Source of the DNA: Vibrio tritonius
Lineage (GTDB): Bacteria > Pseudomonadota > Gammaproteobacteria > Enterobacterales > Vibrionaceae
Length of the DNA stretch: 64,000 nt
NCBI RefSeq assembly: GCF_001547935.1
Contig: NZ_AP014635.1
Coordinates: 3,100,001 to 3,164,000, forward strand
Reading direction: 5' to 3'
Shown: positions 43,613 through 54,294 of the stretch, one piece after another
Layout of the letters: every line of letters starts with the position of its first letter
Position numbering within the stretch: position 1 is the first letter of the stretch
Notes under the pieces: model-generated
What the model saw: the letters and a program-made list of their open reading frames with translations, nothing else
The model's database searches: none
Told to the model about the DNA's origin: nothing
Position numbers and translations under genes: made by a program

Positions 43613-44191
43613 TTAGCGGCGCAAAAAATTGGCAAGTAATTCATGCCCTTGCTCAGTTTTAATCGACTCGGGGTGAAACTGCACCGCATCAATCGGTAGT
43701 GTGCGATGTTGGTAACCCATGATCTCGTCCATTTCACCGTTGGCATTGACTGTCCACGCCGTAATTTCAAAACAATCAGGAAGAGAATCTGTTTCTACAA
43801 TCAGGGAATGATAACGTGTAACGGTCAATGGCATGTTCAAACCAAAAAATACACTCTTATTGTTATGGCAAATTGGGGAGGTTTTACCATGCATAACCTG
43901 TCGAGCCCTCACCACTTTGCCACCAAACGCTTGCGCAATGGCTTGATGACCCAAACAAACGCCCAATAACGGAAGCTTCCCTGCAAAATGACGAATCGCC
44001 TGCAAAGATATCCCCGCTTCGTTAGGTGTACATGGCCCAGGTGAAATAACCAAATGACTGGGGGCTAATGCTTCAATCTCTTCAATCGTGATTTCATCAT
44101 TACGAACCACCTTTACCTCAGCCCCCAATTCACAAAAGTACTGGTATAGGTTGTAAGTAAACGAGTCGTAGTTATCAATAATCAGTAGCAC
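43613..44191 (-). CDS. pabA: Aminodeoxychorismate synthase glutaminase component PabA
   Basis: 192 residues, class I glutamine amidotransferase. [15 protein letters not shown] starts the fold, [15 protein letters not shown] carries the nucleophile Cys79, and VQFHPESI the catalytic His and Glu. PabA provides ammonia to PabB for p-aminobenzoate (folate). The sequence alone does not exclude the paralogue TrpG, but position next to argD is that of pabA in E. coli and V. cholerae. Start codon GTG at 44191 with a weak SD. Confidence 0.9.
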   Translation of the reverse strand: MLLIIDNYDSFTYNLYQYFCELGAEVKVVRNDEITIEEIEALAPSHLVISPGPCTPNEAGISLQAIRHFAGKLPLLGVCLGHQAIAQAFGGKVVRARQVMHGKTSPICHNNKSVFFGLNMPLTVTRYHSLIVETDSLPDCFEITAWTVNANGEMDEIMGYQHRTLPIDAVQFHPESIKTEQGHELLANFLRR

Positions 44192-44389
44192 CGGCTTAAT
44201 CCACTCAATAGAATTCGCCGACTATTGTGCCTCGAAGAACCATAAAGGCAAGTGTTCATCTATTTCATGATGTGCTTTTCACTGAACTTTTATATCGGCA
44301 TCCCCCTATGAGCTCAAGCTGTAGAATTCAGAACATCATCAACGCGTACCGAGCAAGCTCAATTACGCTAAGAATGGTTAGCAAAAGAC

Positions 44390-44417
44390 AAAAAAAAGCC
44401 CCAGCATAAGCTGGGGC
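44390..44417 (-). terminator. Terminator of the secreted nuclease gene
   Basis: GCCCCAGC and GCTGGGGC form a perfect 8-bp stem around a 4-nt loop, followed on the minus strand by eight T. It lies 11 bp after the nuclease stop. Confidence 0.93.
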
Positions 44418-44428
44418 GCAAGGTATTG

Positions 44429-47053
44429 TTAGCGGTTCAACCAATGACCGAATATTAGATCGAGTAAACATCGAATAGAGAATGGCCGACATTCCTGTGC
44501 CACACTTTGCTGAAACTGGAGTTCTAATACCGCTGGATCATGGTCAGAAGCTCGGTAGATATCCTGATAACGTGGGAAGTCTGCGCTCTTATACTCATCG
44601 TTGTAATCAAACAAGGTCGATTCTGCCGCATTAATGTGCCAATCCGTTGCATCAACCACGTATTTACGCAAGGTTGGACTAATTAAGATGTGGTCTAGCG
44701 TCCCCACTTCATCATTATACGAATAGCTCCAACTATCAGGATGCAGCGCCGCAACAATATTTTGATATCCGTAATTGTCTGTGACTTGAGCACCGTCATC
44801 ACCAAACTGCTCTTTACCATCGATATAGGTATTTCGAGCTGCATGGATTGTCTTACCGTATTTTTCAACTGAATAATCGGTAAGCACTAAGATAGGGTCC
44901 TCTTTTGCGTAAGAGTTCATGTCACCTAAGATGACTTTGTCACCAGCAAGCTGATTGAGCGCATCACCAAGAGCCACCGCTGCCGCGACACGGAAATTCT
45001 CACAGTTACCTTGATAATCCGCATCATCGCCACCTTGCCCTCCTTCAGCAACGGGGGCCATGTCTTCCCAACAAGCAGAACCTTTGGATTTGAGATGGTT
45101 AACGGCGACCGTCAAACGATGGCGACTCTCTTTGACGATAAAGGTTGGTGCTATCGTGTCTCGTTGCTCATTTTTTCCATCTTCAACCACACTCCCCTCA
45201 TCATCATAAACAGCTGGGGCAATTTGTTTTGGCATCGGAATAATGCGTGAGGACTCGAGTTCAACTTTTGCAGGTCGGTAAATCAAACCAACGGTAATAG
45301 CATCGGTGCCCACAGAATCATTTTCGTCGGCGACACCATCTTGATTCGTATCGAAAGCAAGATATTGGTAATGCTTATCTGCATCCGATATACCACTATT
45401 AATCGTCGACACCAGTTGGCCAATAGCACTGTTGTCGCCAAAGCCGTTATTTTCTATCTCCATTAAACCCACAATATCTGCGTCTAATTGAGTGATCGCT
45501 TTGGCTATTTTTGCTTGTTGGATTTCAAACTCTTGATAATTATCCGCACCACGATTACTACCATGTTGATTAGCATTACCGCCAAATGGAGAATTGAAAT
45601 AATTCAACACATTAAAGGAGGCAACTCTTAAATTACCGGCCTTTAATTCAGGAGATGAAGTTCGTGGGGAGTGGTGAACAATATGACTATTATCTATCTC
45701 ATTAGTCACAATCAGTCGATATTCATCATAACTGTAGGCAATGACACCCTCTAAGCCACTAATAGCATCATTCACCCGTAAATAATCTTCTGTCGAACCA
45801 TTTTGATCAATATCGGTTAAACCAAAAGTTGGATAATACGGTATTTTCTCGTTATCAACCTTTTGATCTGATTCAATAAATAGCCGACGTTGCACATTAG
45901 CTTCATGCTCTGATTGAGCCTTTGTTGAACCTGCAACATAACGTTGATTAGGTTGATAATTCATTGAACCTTGTGCAAGCACCATATTGTTACGACTGGC
46001 GTCATAATCGTAGCTAAAGGTTCTCGCTATACGCATATCTAATGACTTAGGCAACCTGACTAACATGCCTTCATAGCGTTCTAATACATCGCGCAGCGAA
46101 CCATCACTGGTTGAATTAAAGACAATATCTTGAGCAACAGGGGCGTCTTGTTGACTCAAAACCGTCCACTGCTTATCTGCAACGGCAAGTTCAGTCACAC
46201 CATAGTATTCTTTGACCGTCCCTTGTGTACAAACAACATCACCAGGCTGTAAATCAGAAGAAGACTTACCGGTATAAACAAATAAACCTTCTGAGGTTTT
46301 ATCGTTATTATCAGCGGTAACAGATTGAAGATAAAACCCTTTTGTTAGACCAGTTGTCACAGCGCTCACCACACCACGAACAAAATACTGCTGGTCAGAG
46401 CTATCGCTGTCATCGGCGACAAGAGGCGAGCGACTTCCCTCACCTTGGATATCATGGATAGAAGTGAAGGTGGGTTCAGAACCATCACTCAACGTGCAGG
46501 AAAAGAGCGGTGTCGAATCATCACCCTGCTCACCAAATGAACCCAACCCAGTTAAGTTGTCTTTTTCTAACTCATCCCATTGGTTGCTATCAAACTCAAC
46601 AGAGCCTGCCGTGACAGTAGACTGACGAACTAAAGAGACATCTTTACCCCAATATTCAGAGCTACCAGAAACACCAACAATATCAACCAGCGCATCTTGG
46701 TAAAACAAGCCTACCGCATCATTACCATTAAAATTCGTTACCGAATTATTCAGCAAATCAGCAATGGCTGTTATTGACGTTTCAGCTTTAGAGTGAGCAA
46801 TAACAATAGTTTTACCGGCATCAAGCGTAATACCAGCGAGTGACAAATTTGAATTCCAATCAGTTGAGCCATTGGTCGCCTTTTTTAATTGGTAATCATC
46901 TAAAGAAATGGATGTATTACCCGTATTAGCAATTTCAATCGCTTTGTTATAACTACTACCTTCAACATATTGAGAAATAATCACATCCGCGTGTGACGAT
47001 GCAGCAAATATCAACCCCATAGTTGATATAAGAAGCCGTTTTCCCCTTTCCAT
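44429..47053 (-). CDS. xds: Secreted ExeM/NucH-type endonuclease (Xds-like)
   Basis: 874 residues. Signal peptide ~1-23 (ending SSHA before DVII), a lamin-tail-like domain (~24-130, SQYVEGSSYNKAIEIANTGN), an OB-like region (~220-340) and a C-terminal exo/endonuclease/phosphatase domain. Catalytic marks are ADIVGLMEIENNG, VNHLKSKGSAC, LGDMNSYAKEDP and RASDHDPAVLEL. The V. cholerae orthologue Xds degrades extracellular DNA for phosphate, biofilm and NET escape; the gene occupies the same place there, between pabA and trpS. The start at 47053 is chosen because GAGG precedes it by 5 nt; an in-frame GTG overlaps that SD. The C-terminus has two Cys but no obvious membrane anchor. Confidence 0.88.
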   Translation of the reverse strand: MERGKRLLISTMGLIFAASSHADVIISQYVEGSSYNKAIEIANTGNTSISLDDYQLKKATNGSTDWNSNLSLAGITLDAGKTIVIAHSKAETSITAIADLLNNSVTNFNGNDAVGLFYQDALVDIVGVSGSSEYWGKDVSLVRQSTVTAGSVEFDSNQWDELEKDNLTGLGSFGEQGDDSTPLFSCTLSDGSEPTFTSIHDIQGEGSRSPLVADDSDSSDQQYFVRGVVSAVTTGLTKGFYLQSVTADNNDKTSEGLFVYTGKSSSDLQPGDVVCTQGTVKEYYGVTELAVADKQWTVLSQQDAPVAQDIVFNSTSDGSLRDVLERYEGMLVRLPKSLDMRIARTFSYDYDASRNNMVLAQGSMNYQPNQRYVAGSTKAQSEHEANVQRRLFIESDQKVDNEKIPYYPTFGLTDIDQNGSTEDYLRVNDAISGLEGVIAYSYDEYRLIVTNEIDNSHIVHHSPRTSSPELKAGNLRVASFNVLNYFNSPFGGNANQHGSNRGADNYQEFEIQQAKIAKAITQLDADIVGLMEIENNGFGDNSAIGQLVSTINSGISDADKHYQYLAFDTNQDGVADENDSVGTDAITVGLIYRPAKVELESSRIIPMPKQIAPAVYDDEGSVVEDGKNEQRDTIAPTFIVKESRHRLTVAVNHLKSKGSACWEDMAPVAEGGQGGDDADYQGNCENFRVAAAVALGDALNQLAGDKVILGDMNSYAKEDPILVLTDYSVEKYGKTIHAARNTYIDGKEQFGDDGAQVTDNYGYQNIVAALHPDSWSYSYNDEVGTLDHILISPTLRKYVVDATDWHINAAESTLFDYNDEYKSADFPRYQDIYRASDHDPAVLELQFQQSVAQECRPFSIRCLLDLIFGHWLNR

Positions 47054-47210
47054 AACCACCTCGTATTAATGCATTCTGTTTGTATGAGTGAGAGTTAATA
47101 ATATGTCACACATAGCATAACAATTTGATTACTACGTATTCTGTTTTATTAATAGTGGATATTACTTCCAAAACAAAGGTCAATTGGGTGTAGTATTATT
47201 TACAGCCAAC

Positions 47211-47236
47211 AAAAAACCGGCCTTAGCCGGTTTTTT
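47211..47236 (-). terminator. Terminator of trpS
   Basis: ACCGGC and GCCGGT around CTTA with A6 and T6 flanks; works on either strand. It lies 18 bp after the trpS stop. Confidence 0.92.
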
Positions 47237-47253
47237 GTTTTATAGAGAAACGC

Positions 47254-48270
47254 TTATGGGCGCGAGACAAAACCCACCGCTTCATATACTTTTTGCAATG
47301 TCGGATGCGCTTTCGCTGACGCTTTTTCTGCACCAGCTCGCATCACGTCTTGCAAGTACCCAAGATCATTACGAACACGTTGATATTCAGCTTGAACAGG
47401 CTCAAGCATGGCTACAATCGCCTCACCCACGTCTTTCTTGAATGGGCCATACATTTCAACGCCAGCGTACTGTGCTTCGATCTCTGCAAAAGTTTTACCT
47501 GTTGCTGCAGAGTAAAGACCCATAAGGTTAGCAATGCCCGCCTTGTTTTCCACATCGTAAGCAATACGAGGTGGTGTTTCTGCATCCGTTTGCGCTTTAT
47601 TGATTTTCTTGATAATCGATTTAGGGTCTTCCAGAAGAGTAATCACATTCTTACGGTTGTCATCCGATTTCGACATTTTCTTCGTCGCATCTTGCAGGCT
47701 CATTACACGCGCATTGACCTGTGGAATGTACGGTTCTGGAATAGTGAAAATTGGATTTTCTGGGCTGTAAATATTGTTAAAGCGAGTCGCAATATCACGC
47801 GCCAATTCTAGGTGTTGTTTTTGATCACTACCAACTGGCACTTGGTGAGCACCATAAAGCAGGATATCCGCAGCCATCAGCACTGGGTAATCGTAAAGAC
47901 CCACGTTGACGTCATTCGCGTAGCGAGCCGCTTTATCTTTAAACTGAGTCATACGATTCAGTTCACCCATTTGGGTATAACAGTTAAGAAGCCATCCTAG
48001 TTGAGCATGCTCAGGAACGTGTGATTGAACAAATAGCGTGCTCTTTTTCGGATCAACACCAACTGCCAAACATACCGCTAACGCATCCAATGTAGCTTCG
48101 TGCAATGCTTTTGGATCTTGGCGTACCGTGATGGCATGAAGGTCTACAACACAGTACTGACAGTCGTAGTCGTCCTGCATCTGTTGCCATTGACGTAGAG
48201 CACCCAGGTAGTTACCGATACTAAGTTCACCTGAAGGTTGAACACCACTCAATACGATGGGTTTGCTCAT
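47254..48270 (-). CDS. trpS: Tryptophanyl-tRNA synthetase
   Basis: 338 residues, class Ic synthetase. [20 protein letters not shown] carries the HIGH-equivalent, [15 protein letters not shown] the tryptophan/ATP site and [11 protein letters not shown] the KMSKS loop. The ATG at 48270 (AAGGAA upstream) gives the family N-terminus MSKPIVLSG; in-frame codons further upstream are not supported. Last of the aroK-damX-dam-rpe-gph-trpS series shared with E. coli. Confidence 0.97.
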   Translation of the reverse strand: MSKPIVLSGVQPSGELSIGNYLGALRQWQQMQDDYDCQYCVVDLHAITVRQDPKALHEATLDALAVCLAVGVDPKKSTLFVQSHVPEHAQLGWLLNCYTQMGELNRMTQFKDKAARYANDVNVGLYDYPVLMAADILLYGAHQVPVGSDQKQHLELARDIATRFNNIYSPENPIFTIPEPYIPQVNARVMSLQDATKKMSKSDDNRKNVITLLEDPKSIIKKINKAQTDAETPPRIAYDVENKAGIANLMGLYSAATGKTFAEIEAQYAGVEMYGPFKKDVGEAIVAMLEPVQAEYQRVRNDLGYLQDVMRAGAEKASAKAHPTLQKVYEAVGFVSRP

Positions 48271-48410
48271 GAGAATGATTTCCTTGTTATATAAATAAGA
48301 AGTAAAACGGATACTGAAATAAAAATGAATACTAGGCAACTACAGCTAAGAGGCAGTAGTTTTTAACAATGGTTTTAAACCATAGTCCTAACCAATGTCT
48401 TCCCTAGTAA

Positions 48411-48443
48411 TAAAGCCGCGTTAATTGCATAAAACGCGGCTTT
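48411..48443 (-). terminator. Inverted repeat after gph, probable terminator
   Basis: AAAGCCGCGTT and AACGCGGCTTT form a perfect 11-bp stem around a 10-nt loop in the 219-bp gph-trpS gap. The following minus-strand sequence is ATTACTAG, with only TTT inside the stem end, so termination may be partial and trpS may still be read through. Confidence 0.55.
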
Positions 48444-48489
48444 GCCAGTGTACTCATTGACGAGTATTTTACTAGTGCAAAAATGAACT

Positions 48490-49173
48490 TTAAGCGCGAA
48501 TTTCCAGCACATTCAGCAGTTCACCGATATCATCGGCAACAAAATCAGGTTGAGAGTCAGAGATTGGCTCACCATGGTTATAGCCATAAGTCAGACCAAA
48601 TGAGCGACAACCAGCATTTTTAGCCGCCAGAATATCGTTCTTTGAATCACCTACCATCAGCATTTGCTCAGGAGAAACTTGATGTTTTTCCATTAGCCAA
48701 TTAAGCGCCATTGGATCCGGTTTCTTTTTCTCAAAAGCATCACCACCTAACACATCAGCAAAATATTCGGCAATACCATGCTGTTCAAGAATAGCTGGCA
48801 CAAACTTAGAAGGTTTATTGGTAATGACCGCCAAAGTAAAACCTTGCTCAGCTAAACGGCATAGAGTCGACTTTACATTACTGTACAAGTGACTGTGTTT
48901 ATGCCCAGTTTGCTCGTAGAAGTCATCAAATAAAACTCGAGCTTTTTGGCGTAACTCATCACTCAACTCGGCAGACACCTGCAAGCTTTGGCTTAATGCA
49001 CGACCGATTAAGATATCAGCCCCATTGCCCACATAGTCACGTACTTGAGCCTCACTCACACTTGGGTAACCTAAGGCTTGTACAGCTTGGTCGGCGGCAA
49101 TAGCTAAATCGGGTACACTATCGAGCAAGGTACCATCCAAATCAAAAGCAATCAGTTTAATGGGTGTCAACAT
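48490..49173 (-). CDS. gph: Phosphoglycolate phosphatase
   Basis: 227 residues, HAD superfamily with a cap domain: FDLDGTLLDSVPDLAIAADQ (nucleophile Asp), VITNKPSKFVPAIL (motif II/III), KPDPMALNWLMEKH and MVGDSKNDILAAKNAG (motif IV). It removes phosphoglycolate formed by repair of oxidised DNA ends. SD AGGATAGGA. 24 bp after rpe. Confidence 0.95.
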   Translation of the reverse strand: MLTPIKLIAFDLDGTLLDSVPDLAIAADQAVQALGYPSVSEAQVRDYVGNGADILIGRALSQSLQVSAELSDELRQKARVLFDDFYEQTGHKHSHLYSNVKSTLCRLAEQGFTLAVITNKPSKFVPAILEQHGIAEYFADVLGGDAFEKKKPDPMALNWLMEKHQVSPEQMLMVGDSKNDILAAKNAGCRSFGLTYGYNHGEPISDSQPDFVADDIGELLNVLEIRA

Positions 49174-49197
49174 TCCTATCCTATCGTCGAGTTTGAT

Positions 49198-49902
49198 TTA
49201 CGAACGCTCTGGTAAAGTATCGCATTTAGACTTAGTTACCTGATCAAGCTCAGATCGCATAGCATCGATTACAGCTTTATAATCTGGCTGCCCAAAGATA
49301 GCGGAACCAGCAACAAACATATCGGCACCAGCTTCCGCAATTTCGCGGATGTTGTCAATTTTTACACCACCGTCGATTTCGAGACGAATATCATGACCAC
49401 TGTGGATAATACGCTGACGCACTGCGCGTAGTTTATCTAATGTATGGGGTATAAAGGCTTGACCACCAAAACCAGGATTTACCGACATCAATAAAATCAT
49501 ATCTATTTTATCCATGATGTAGTCTAAGTAATGCAGTGGAGTCGCAGGGTTGAGCACCACGCCGGCTTTGCAACCATGCTCTTTGATCAGTTGTAAAGTA
49601 CGATCGACGTGTTCTGAAGCTTCAACATGGAAGGTAATCATGGATGCGCCCGCTTTCGCGAAATCAGGAATAATGCGGTCGACAGGCTTCACCATCAAAT
49701 GCACATCAATTGGAGCAGTGATCCCGTAATCACGCAGAGCCTTACAGATAGGCGCACCAAACGTCAAATTGGGTACGTAGTGGTTATCCATCACATCAAA
49801 GTGAATCACATCAGCACCCGCATCGAGTACATTCTGAACATCTTCACCTAAACGAGCTAAATCTGCAGATAAAATGGATGGCGCGATAATAAAATCTTTC
49901 AT
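49198..49902 (-). CDS. rpe: Ribulose-phosphate 3-epimerase
   Basis: 234 residues, TIM barrel: [71 protein letters not shown] and [11 protein letters not shown]. It interconverts ribulose-5-P and xylulose-5-P in the pentose phosphate pathway. The C-terminus is ~10 residues longer than E. coli Rpe. SD GAGG. Confidence 0.96.
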   Translation of the reverse strand: MKDFIIAPSILSADLARLGEDVQNVLDAGADVIHFDVMDNHYVPNLTFGAPICKALRDYGITAPIDVHLMVKPVDRIIPDFAKAGASMITFHVEASEHVDRTLQLIKEHGCKAGVVLNPATPLHYLDYIMDKIDMILLMSVNPGFGGQAFIPHTLDKLRAVRQRIIHSGHDIRLEIDGGVKIDNIREIAEAGADMFVAGSAIFGQPDYKAVIDAMRSELDQVTKSKCDTLPERS

Positions 49903-50030
49903 TCCTGACCTCTTAAGGTAATCAATGCAACCTGAACACTCTCGGTTCGCTATTTTACCTAAGGGTCAAGTGAGATCATAGCACTACGCAACCACTGCCT
50001 AAATTCTGTGAGTTCGACACCACTCAAACG

Positions 50031-50852
50031 CTATTTTTTCGAGTGAAAAAGCGCGAGTAACTCATCGACTTTATTACGACCAGCGCCGTTGCGGCTAATC
50101 GTTCGCTTCACTTTCACCACATTGAGTTGCGCACCTGTATACAAACGGCGGGTAAGCATGGTGTCATGATTGGAGATTAACACTGGAATACCGCGATCAA
50201 ACGCGGTGCGCTCAGCAATGACGGCAAGTTTCGCCTGATCATCCAACGTAAAACCGTTGCCAGCGTATGAGGTAAAGTTAGCCGTATTAGACAAAGGCGC
50301 ATACGGTGGATCGCAATACACCACGCTGTTTGCTTTGGCTAAAGCGAAACTCTCTTCGTAGCCAGTACAAACAAAAGTCGCCCGCTTTGCTTTTTCAGCA
50401 AAAAAAACCAACTCATTTTCAGGGAAGTAAGGCTTTTTGTAAGAACCAAAAGGAACATTGAAGCCGCCTTTTTTGTTATAACGACATAACCCGTTAAAAC
50501 CAAAGCGATTCATGTATAGGAATGCAAGCGAACGATAAAAGGTATCGTCGCTCTCATTGAATGTTTTACGTACATCAAGGTACGCTTCTTTGCGATTGTA
50601 CTCAGGAGTAAACCAGCGCTTTGCTTCAGTAATATAGCGCTCTGGCTCATTCTTAAGCAGATCATAGAGATTGATCAAATCCGGATTAATATCCGCAAGC
50701 ACATAGTGCTCAAAATCAGTATTGAGAAATATTGAGCCGGCGCCCACAAAAGGTTCAACTAACTCTTCAGCCTCAGGAAGATGACGTTGTATGTCTTCAA
50801 CAAGGCTAAATTTACCGCCAGCCCATTTTAAAAAGGCACGCTGCTTCTTCAT
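50031..50852 (-). CDS. dam: DNA adenine methylase Dam
   Basis: 273 residues, alpha-type N6-adenine methyltransferase for GATC. FLKWAGGKFSL is the SAM-binding start, EPFVGAGSIFLNT motif I, and DPPYAPLS the catalytic DPPY motif IV. Dam supports mismatch repair and, in Vibrio, chromosome 2 replication. It lies between damX and rpe as in E. coli. Confidence 0.97.
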   Translation of the reverse strand: MKKQRAFLKWAGGKFSLVEDIQRHLPEAEELVEPFVGAGSIFLNTDFEHYVLADINPDLINLYDLLKNEPERYITEAKRWFTPEYNRKEAYLDVRKTFNESDDTFYRSLAFLYMNRFGFNGLCRYNKKGGFNVPFGSYKKPYFPENELVFFAEKAKRATFVCTGYEESFALAKANSVVYCDPPYAPLSNTANFTSYAGNGFTLDDQAKLAVIAERTAFDRGIPVLISNHDTMLTRRLYTGAQLNVVKVKRTISRNGAGRNKVDELLALFHSKK

Positions 50853-50922
50853 CTACTGCTCTAATTCAATCACCACCAAATAAGGCTGCGGAATGTAACA
50901 TATTTTCAGCCTAAGCTCAGGA

Positions 50923-52434
50923 TTATTTCACCCTATCTATCTCACGCTGAACTTGGCTCAACGATTTTGCCCAAGGACCGAGCGCTTGCAAACGTCCAGG
51001 CAAAGTTTCAACCGCATCACGGGCGAGTTGGATGGTCGGGTAATTTTCATAAGTAATGATGTACCACTGCGTACCATTGCGCAAAGTTGGATACACATTC
51101 ACTTTACCCTCTAAACGGTACTGCCCTAGAAACGACTGCACTTCCGGCAAAGATTTTACGGCGGCTAATTGCAATGTATAACTTCTTGGTGACATGGCTT
51201 TCAGTTCTTTTTCCGCCAGAACAAATGAACCAGTTGCAGGGGTTACGGGAGAAGTGTCTCTTTCAGCCGTTGGGTCAGTAGATTGTGCTTGCTGTACCAC
51301 CGAGTCTATCGCAGCAGTATCAGCAGGTTTAGCGTTATTTTCCATTAAAGCATCAACCACATTTGACTCAATAACCACTCGCTGCTGATCATCTTCACTT
51401 TGACCAACGCCTACGGAGTTTTCTTTCACATCGGGAGGCAGGGCAGATGAATCATCCACCGAGCCATCATCATAGACTCGTGCTGAAGCAGTCGACGTTG
51501 ATTCTTTTGTACCTGCAGAGCTAGTTTGCTGCTCACTCTCGACTTGAGCGTTCTCAGCCGATGAAGAAGTTTCACTCTTTAATGTTGGAATTGCAGTTTG
51601 CTCTTGCTGTGGCGGAGCAATAGTGTCCGCTAAAGGGGACGAGGTACGATCTAGCGGTGTGGGTTGAGATAGCATCCACCAATACCCTCCACCAATCAAA
51701 AGCAATAGAACCAGAACCACAAGAGTAATGTTAAGTGGTGAGGCGATAATAGAACGGATGATAATTCTCTTCTCCGCTTTTTGCTCAGACAAAGCCATGA
51801 TATCTCCCGGAATGCGTTTTGCCTTTTTATAGGCTTGTCGGGTACGCCGCTCCATAGAGTCATCAATAAAACGCATCACCCGACTTTCAAATAAACGATC
51901 CGCTTCTTCCTCGCTCAGCGCTTCAATTTCTAAATCGATGGGCTTCAACTCTTGGCCGTAACTAAGTCGAGTCAAAAGCGGTTCTAGACTATTGGACTGA
52001 ACAAACAGCACAACGTTCACTGTCCATAACGGATTGGCCTGACTTTCTAAAATCCACATCCAAAGTTCGGAGACAATGGTTTCCGACAGCAGGTGAGCAT
52101 CGTCGATAACTACGACAATATCGCAACCGGAGTCGGCGTAAAGACGACCGAAGCTCTCTGCAATGGAATCTTTTGGATTGAAAAATGGCTCAGATACGAG
52201 CTGAGAAAGAATGGTCGTGCGGTGCTGTTCATCATTTTGGTTAGGGTGACACATGAGTAATGCTTGGTTCTTATCATCAGCCCATTGTTCTAAGTAACGT
52301 TGAGCTAACCAAGATTTCCCAGCACCTTGAACACCATAAATATTGACAAGGTTAGAACCAAATCGCGTGAGTAACTGCAATCGTTCCAGCAATTCTGATT
52401 GAGATTCTAACTCCAATTCATGTGCCAAATTCAT
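50923..52434 (-). CDS. damX: DamX-like division protein with AAA-ATPase and SPOR domains
   Basis: 503 residues. An N-terminal ExeA-like AAA domain has Walker A GVQGAGKSW (34-42) and Walker B DIVVVIDDAHLL (~108). One membrane segment (~229-255, LNITLVVLVLLLLIGGGYWW) follows. A ~160-residue Ser/Thr/Glu-rich periplasmic linker leads to a SPOR domain (~418-497, SYTLQLAAVKSLPEVQSFLG) that binds septal peptidoglycan. Gene order with aroB and dam supports DamX. The ATPase domain is an addition relative to E. coli DamX as I know it. Confidence 0.9.
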   Translation of the reverse strand: MNLAHELELESQSELLERLQLLTRFGSNLVNIYGVQGAGKSWLAQRYLEQWADDKNQALLMCHPNQNDEQHRTTILSQLVSEPFFNPKDSIAESFGRLYADSGCDIVVVIDDAHLLSETIVSELWMWILESQANPLWTVNVVLFVQSNSLEPLLTRLSYGQELKPIDLEIEALSEEEADRLFESRVMRFIDDSMERRTRQAYKKAKRIPGDIMALSEQKAEKRIIIRSIIASPLNITLVVLVLLLLIGGGYWWMLSQPTPLDRTSSPLADTIAPPQQEQTAIPTLKSETSSSAENAQVESEQQTSSAGTKESTSTASARVYDDGSVDDSSALPPDVKENSVGVGQSEDDQQRVVIESNVVDALMENNAKPADTAAIDSVVQQAQSTDPTAERDTSPVTPATGSFVLAEKELKAMSPRSYTLQLAAVKSLPEVQSFLGQYRLEGKVNVYPTLRNGTQWYIITYENYPTIQLARDAVETLPGRLQALGPWAKSLSQVQREIDRVK

Positions 52435-52483
52435 GTGAACACCCTTTATAAACAGTACATTACTGATAATGAAAGGTTTAATC

Positions 52484-53563
52484 CTAACGGCAAAGATTAA
52501 TCGCTTGTTCGATTTTCTCTTCTGGGACGCCTTTCACAACTTCGGCGGTTCCAATGCTCGTAGGCAATACCAATCGCAACTCACCAGCCAACACTTTTTT
52601 ATCGCGCATCATGTGTTTCATGAAATCATCAAACGACATGCTCTCTGGTGTATGTACTGGTAATTTAGCACGTTTAAACAGTGCAATGATGCGGTCTGCT
52701 TGCTCTTGTGTGATCATACCCTGCAACTGAGCTGTACGAGCAGCCATTGCTGACCCCGCAGATACAGCCTCACCATGCAGCCAGTTACCATAACCCAGCT
52801 CTGCTTCAATTGCATGGCCAAAGGTATGACCCAGATTGAGTAACGCTCTGATTCCAGACTCTTTCTCATCCAAAGCGACAACTTCAGCTTTGATTGAACA
52901 GCAGCGGGCAATCGCATAGGTCAATGCTTTTACGTCTAATGCATATAAAGCATCGAGGTTTTCTTCCAACCAAACAAAGAAATCCTGATCGTAAATAACA
53001 CCGTATTTGATCACTTCAGCCATCCCTGCCGCGAATTCACGTTCAGGTAGGGTCTTTAAGCAATCGGTGTCGATCAACACAGATTTTGGTTGGTAGAATG
53101 CACCAATCATGTTTTTACCAAGTGGGTGATTCACTGCGGTTTTTCCACCGACAGAAGAATCCACTTGGGATAACAAAGTGGTTGGAATTTGAATAAAATC
53201 GACACCACGTTGGTAACATGCGCTAGCAAATCCCACTAAATCACCTATTACACCACCACCGAGCGCAATAACAACCACATCGCGGCTGTAATTATGTTCG
53301 ATTAAGTAGGTCATTACGGTGTTAAAAGTATCGAGACTTTTGTATTTCTCACCGTCAGGCAATTCAAGAACCGCAGACTGACAACCGATGTGGTTGAGCA
53401 TGGCAGTAATTTTATCTGCATACAGAGGGGCGACGGTAACATTAGAAATGACCAACACTTTCTGTTTAGCCGATAAAGAAAGAAGAGCCGGATCATTAAA
53501 TAACCCGGCACCAATTGAGATTGGGTAACTACGTTCACCTAAGTTGACCGTAATCCGCTCCAT
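52484..53563 (-). CDS. aroB: 3-dehydroquinate synthase
   Basis: 359 residues from the ATG at 53563 (AGGAG upstream). An in-frame GTG three codons earlier is less likely. [58 protein letters not shown] and [17 protein letters not shown] with Zn-binding His. Second step of the shikimate pathway; 26 bp after aroK. Confidence 0.97.
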   Translation of the reverse strand: MERITVNLGERSYPISIGAGLFNDPALLSLSAKQKVLVISNVTVAPLYADKITAMLNHIGCQSAVLELPDGEKYKSLDTFNTVMTYLIEHNYSRDVVVIALGGGVIGDLVGFASACYQRGVDFIQIPTTLLSQVDSSVGGKTAVNHPLGKNMIGAFYQPKSVLIDTDCLKTLPEREFAAGMAEVIKYGVIYDQDFFVWLEENLDALYALDVKALTYAIARCCSIKAEVVALDEKESGIRALLNLGHTFGHAIEAELGYGNWLHGEAVSAGSAMAARTAQLQGMITQEQADRIIALFKRAKLPVHTPESMSFDDFMKHMMRDKKVLAGELRLVLPTSIGTAEVVKGVPEEKIEQAINLCR

Positions 53564-53589
53564 GGTATGCACTCCTAAAGCAAGAACAA

Positions 53590-54108
53590 TTAATGTTCTT
53601 CTAGCATTTTTACGATCTGGTTGGCTACCACTTTTGCACTTTGATCGTCTGTACGTACAGTAATATCTGCAATTTCTTCGTACAGTGGATTACGTTCTCC
53701 AGCTAGAGCTTCCAATACTTCTCGAGGTTGATCTACCTGTAGCAGAGGACGTTTTTTATCGCGGTTGGTTCGCGCCAATTGTTTTTCGATGGTCGTTTCT
53801 AGGTAGACGACAACACCACGGGCAGACAGGCGATTACGGTTTTCACGGCTCTTAACAGAACCACCGCCAGTAGCGAGAACAATACCTTGTTGCTCAGTGA
53901 GATCGTTGATAACAGCTTCTTCGCGTTTACGGAAGCCTTCTTCACCTTCCACATCAAATACCCAAGCGATATCTGCGCCAGTGCGCTCTTCGATAACAGT
54001 ATCAGAGTCAACAAACTCCATATGGAGTTGTTGTGCAAGATGTCTACCAATTGTGCTTTTGCCAGCACCCATAGGGCCAACAAGGAAAATATTGCGTTTT
54101 TCAGCCAT
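53590..54108 (-). CDS. aroK: Shikimate kinase I
   Basis: 172 residues from the ATG at 54108: [20 protein letters not shown] (P-loop), [20 protein letters not shown] (shikimate site), [18 protein letters not shown], and the lid [13 protein letters not shown]. It phosphorylates shikimate using ATP. First of aroK-aroB; 186 bp separate it from pilQ upstream. Confidence 0.97.
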   Translation of the reverse strand: MAEKRNIFLVGPMGAGKSTIGRHLAQQLHMEFVDSDTVIEERTGADIAWVFDVEGEEGFRKREEAVINDLTEQQGIVLATGGGSVKSRENRNRLSARGVVVYLETTIEKQLARTNRDKKRPLLQVDQPREVLEALAGERNPLYEEIADITVRTDDQSAKVVANQIVKMLEEH

Positions 54109-54205
54109 GTTTAGCATTAATTTACAACGTTAATTCAATGACATCGCCACAAGATTCGCTAGACATAGTTCAACGATAGGAATGCTTGCGGCACCTATTC
54201 CTCAC

Positions 54206-54236
54206 AGATAATTCGTGATAAGACCCGAAATTATCT
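54206..54236. repeat. Inverted repeat in the pilQ-aroK gap
   Basis: AGATAATTCG and CGAAATTATCT can pair with one bulged base around a 10-nt loop. No U-tract follows on the minus strand. It may be a weak attenuator or operator ahead of aroK. No clear promoter was recognised in this 186-bp gap. Confidence 0.4.
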
Positions 54237-54294
54237 AGATCTGGCTCCACTAATGCAACTTTAATTTTACTTCTAGGCCGATAAATTCCCTAAG

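Noticed and set aside
43613..44191. Assignment as trpG rather than pabA
   Set aside because: The sequence family covers both, but the neighbours (argD upstream, no trp genes) match the pabA locus.
44227..44409. A 60-codon frame between pabA and the nuclease gene
   Set aside because: It has no SD, runs into the nuclease terminator and resembles no family. Treated as non-coding.
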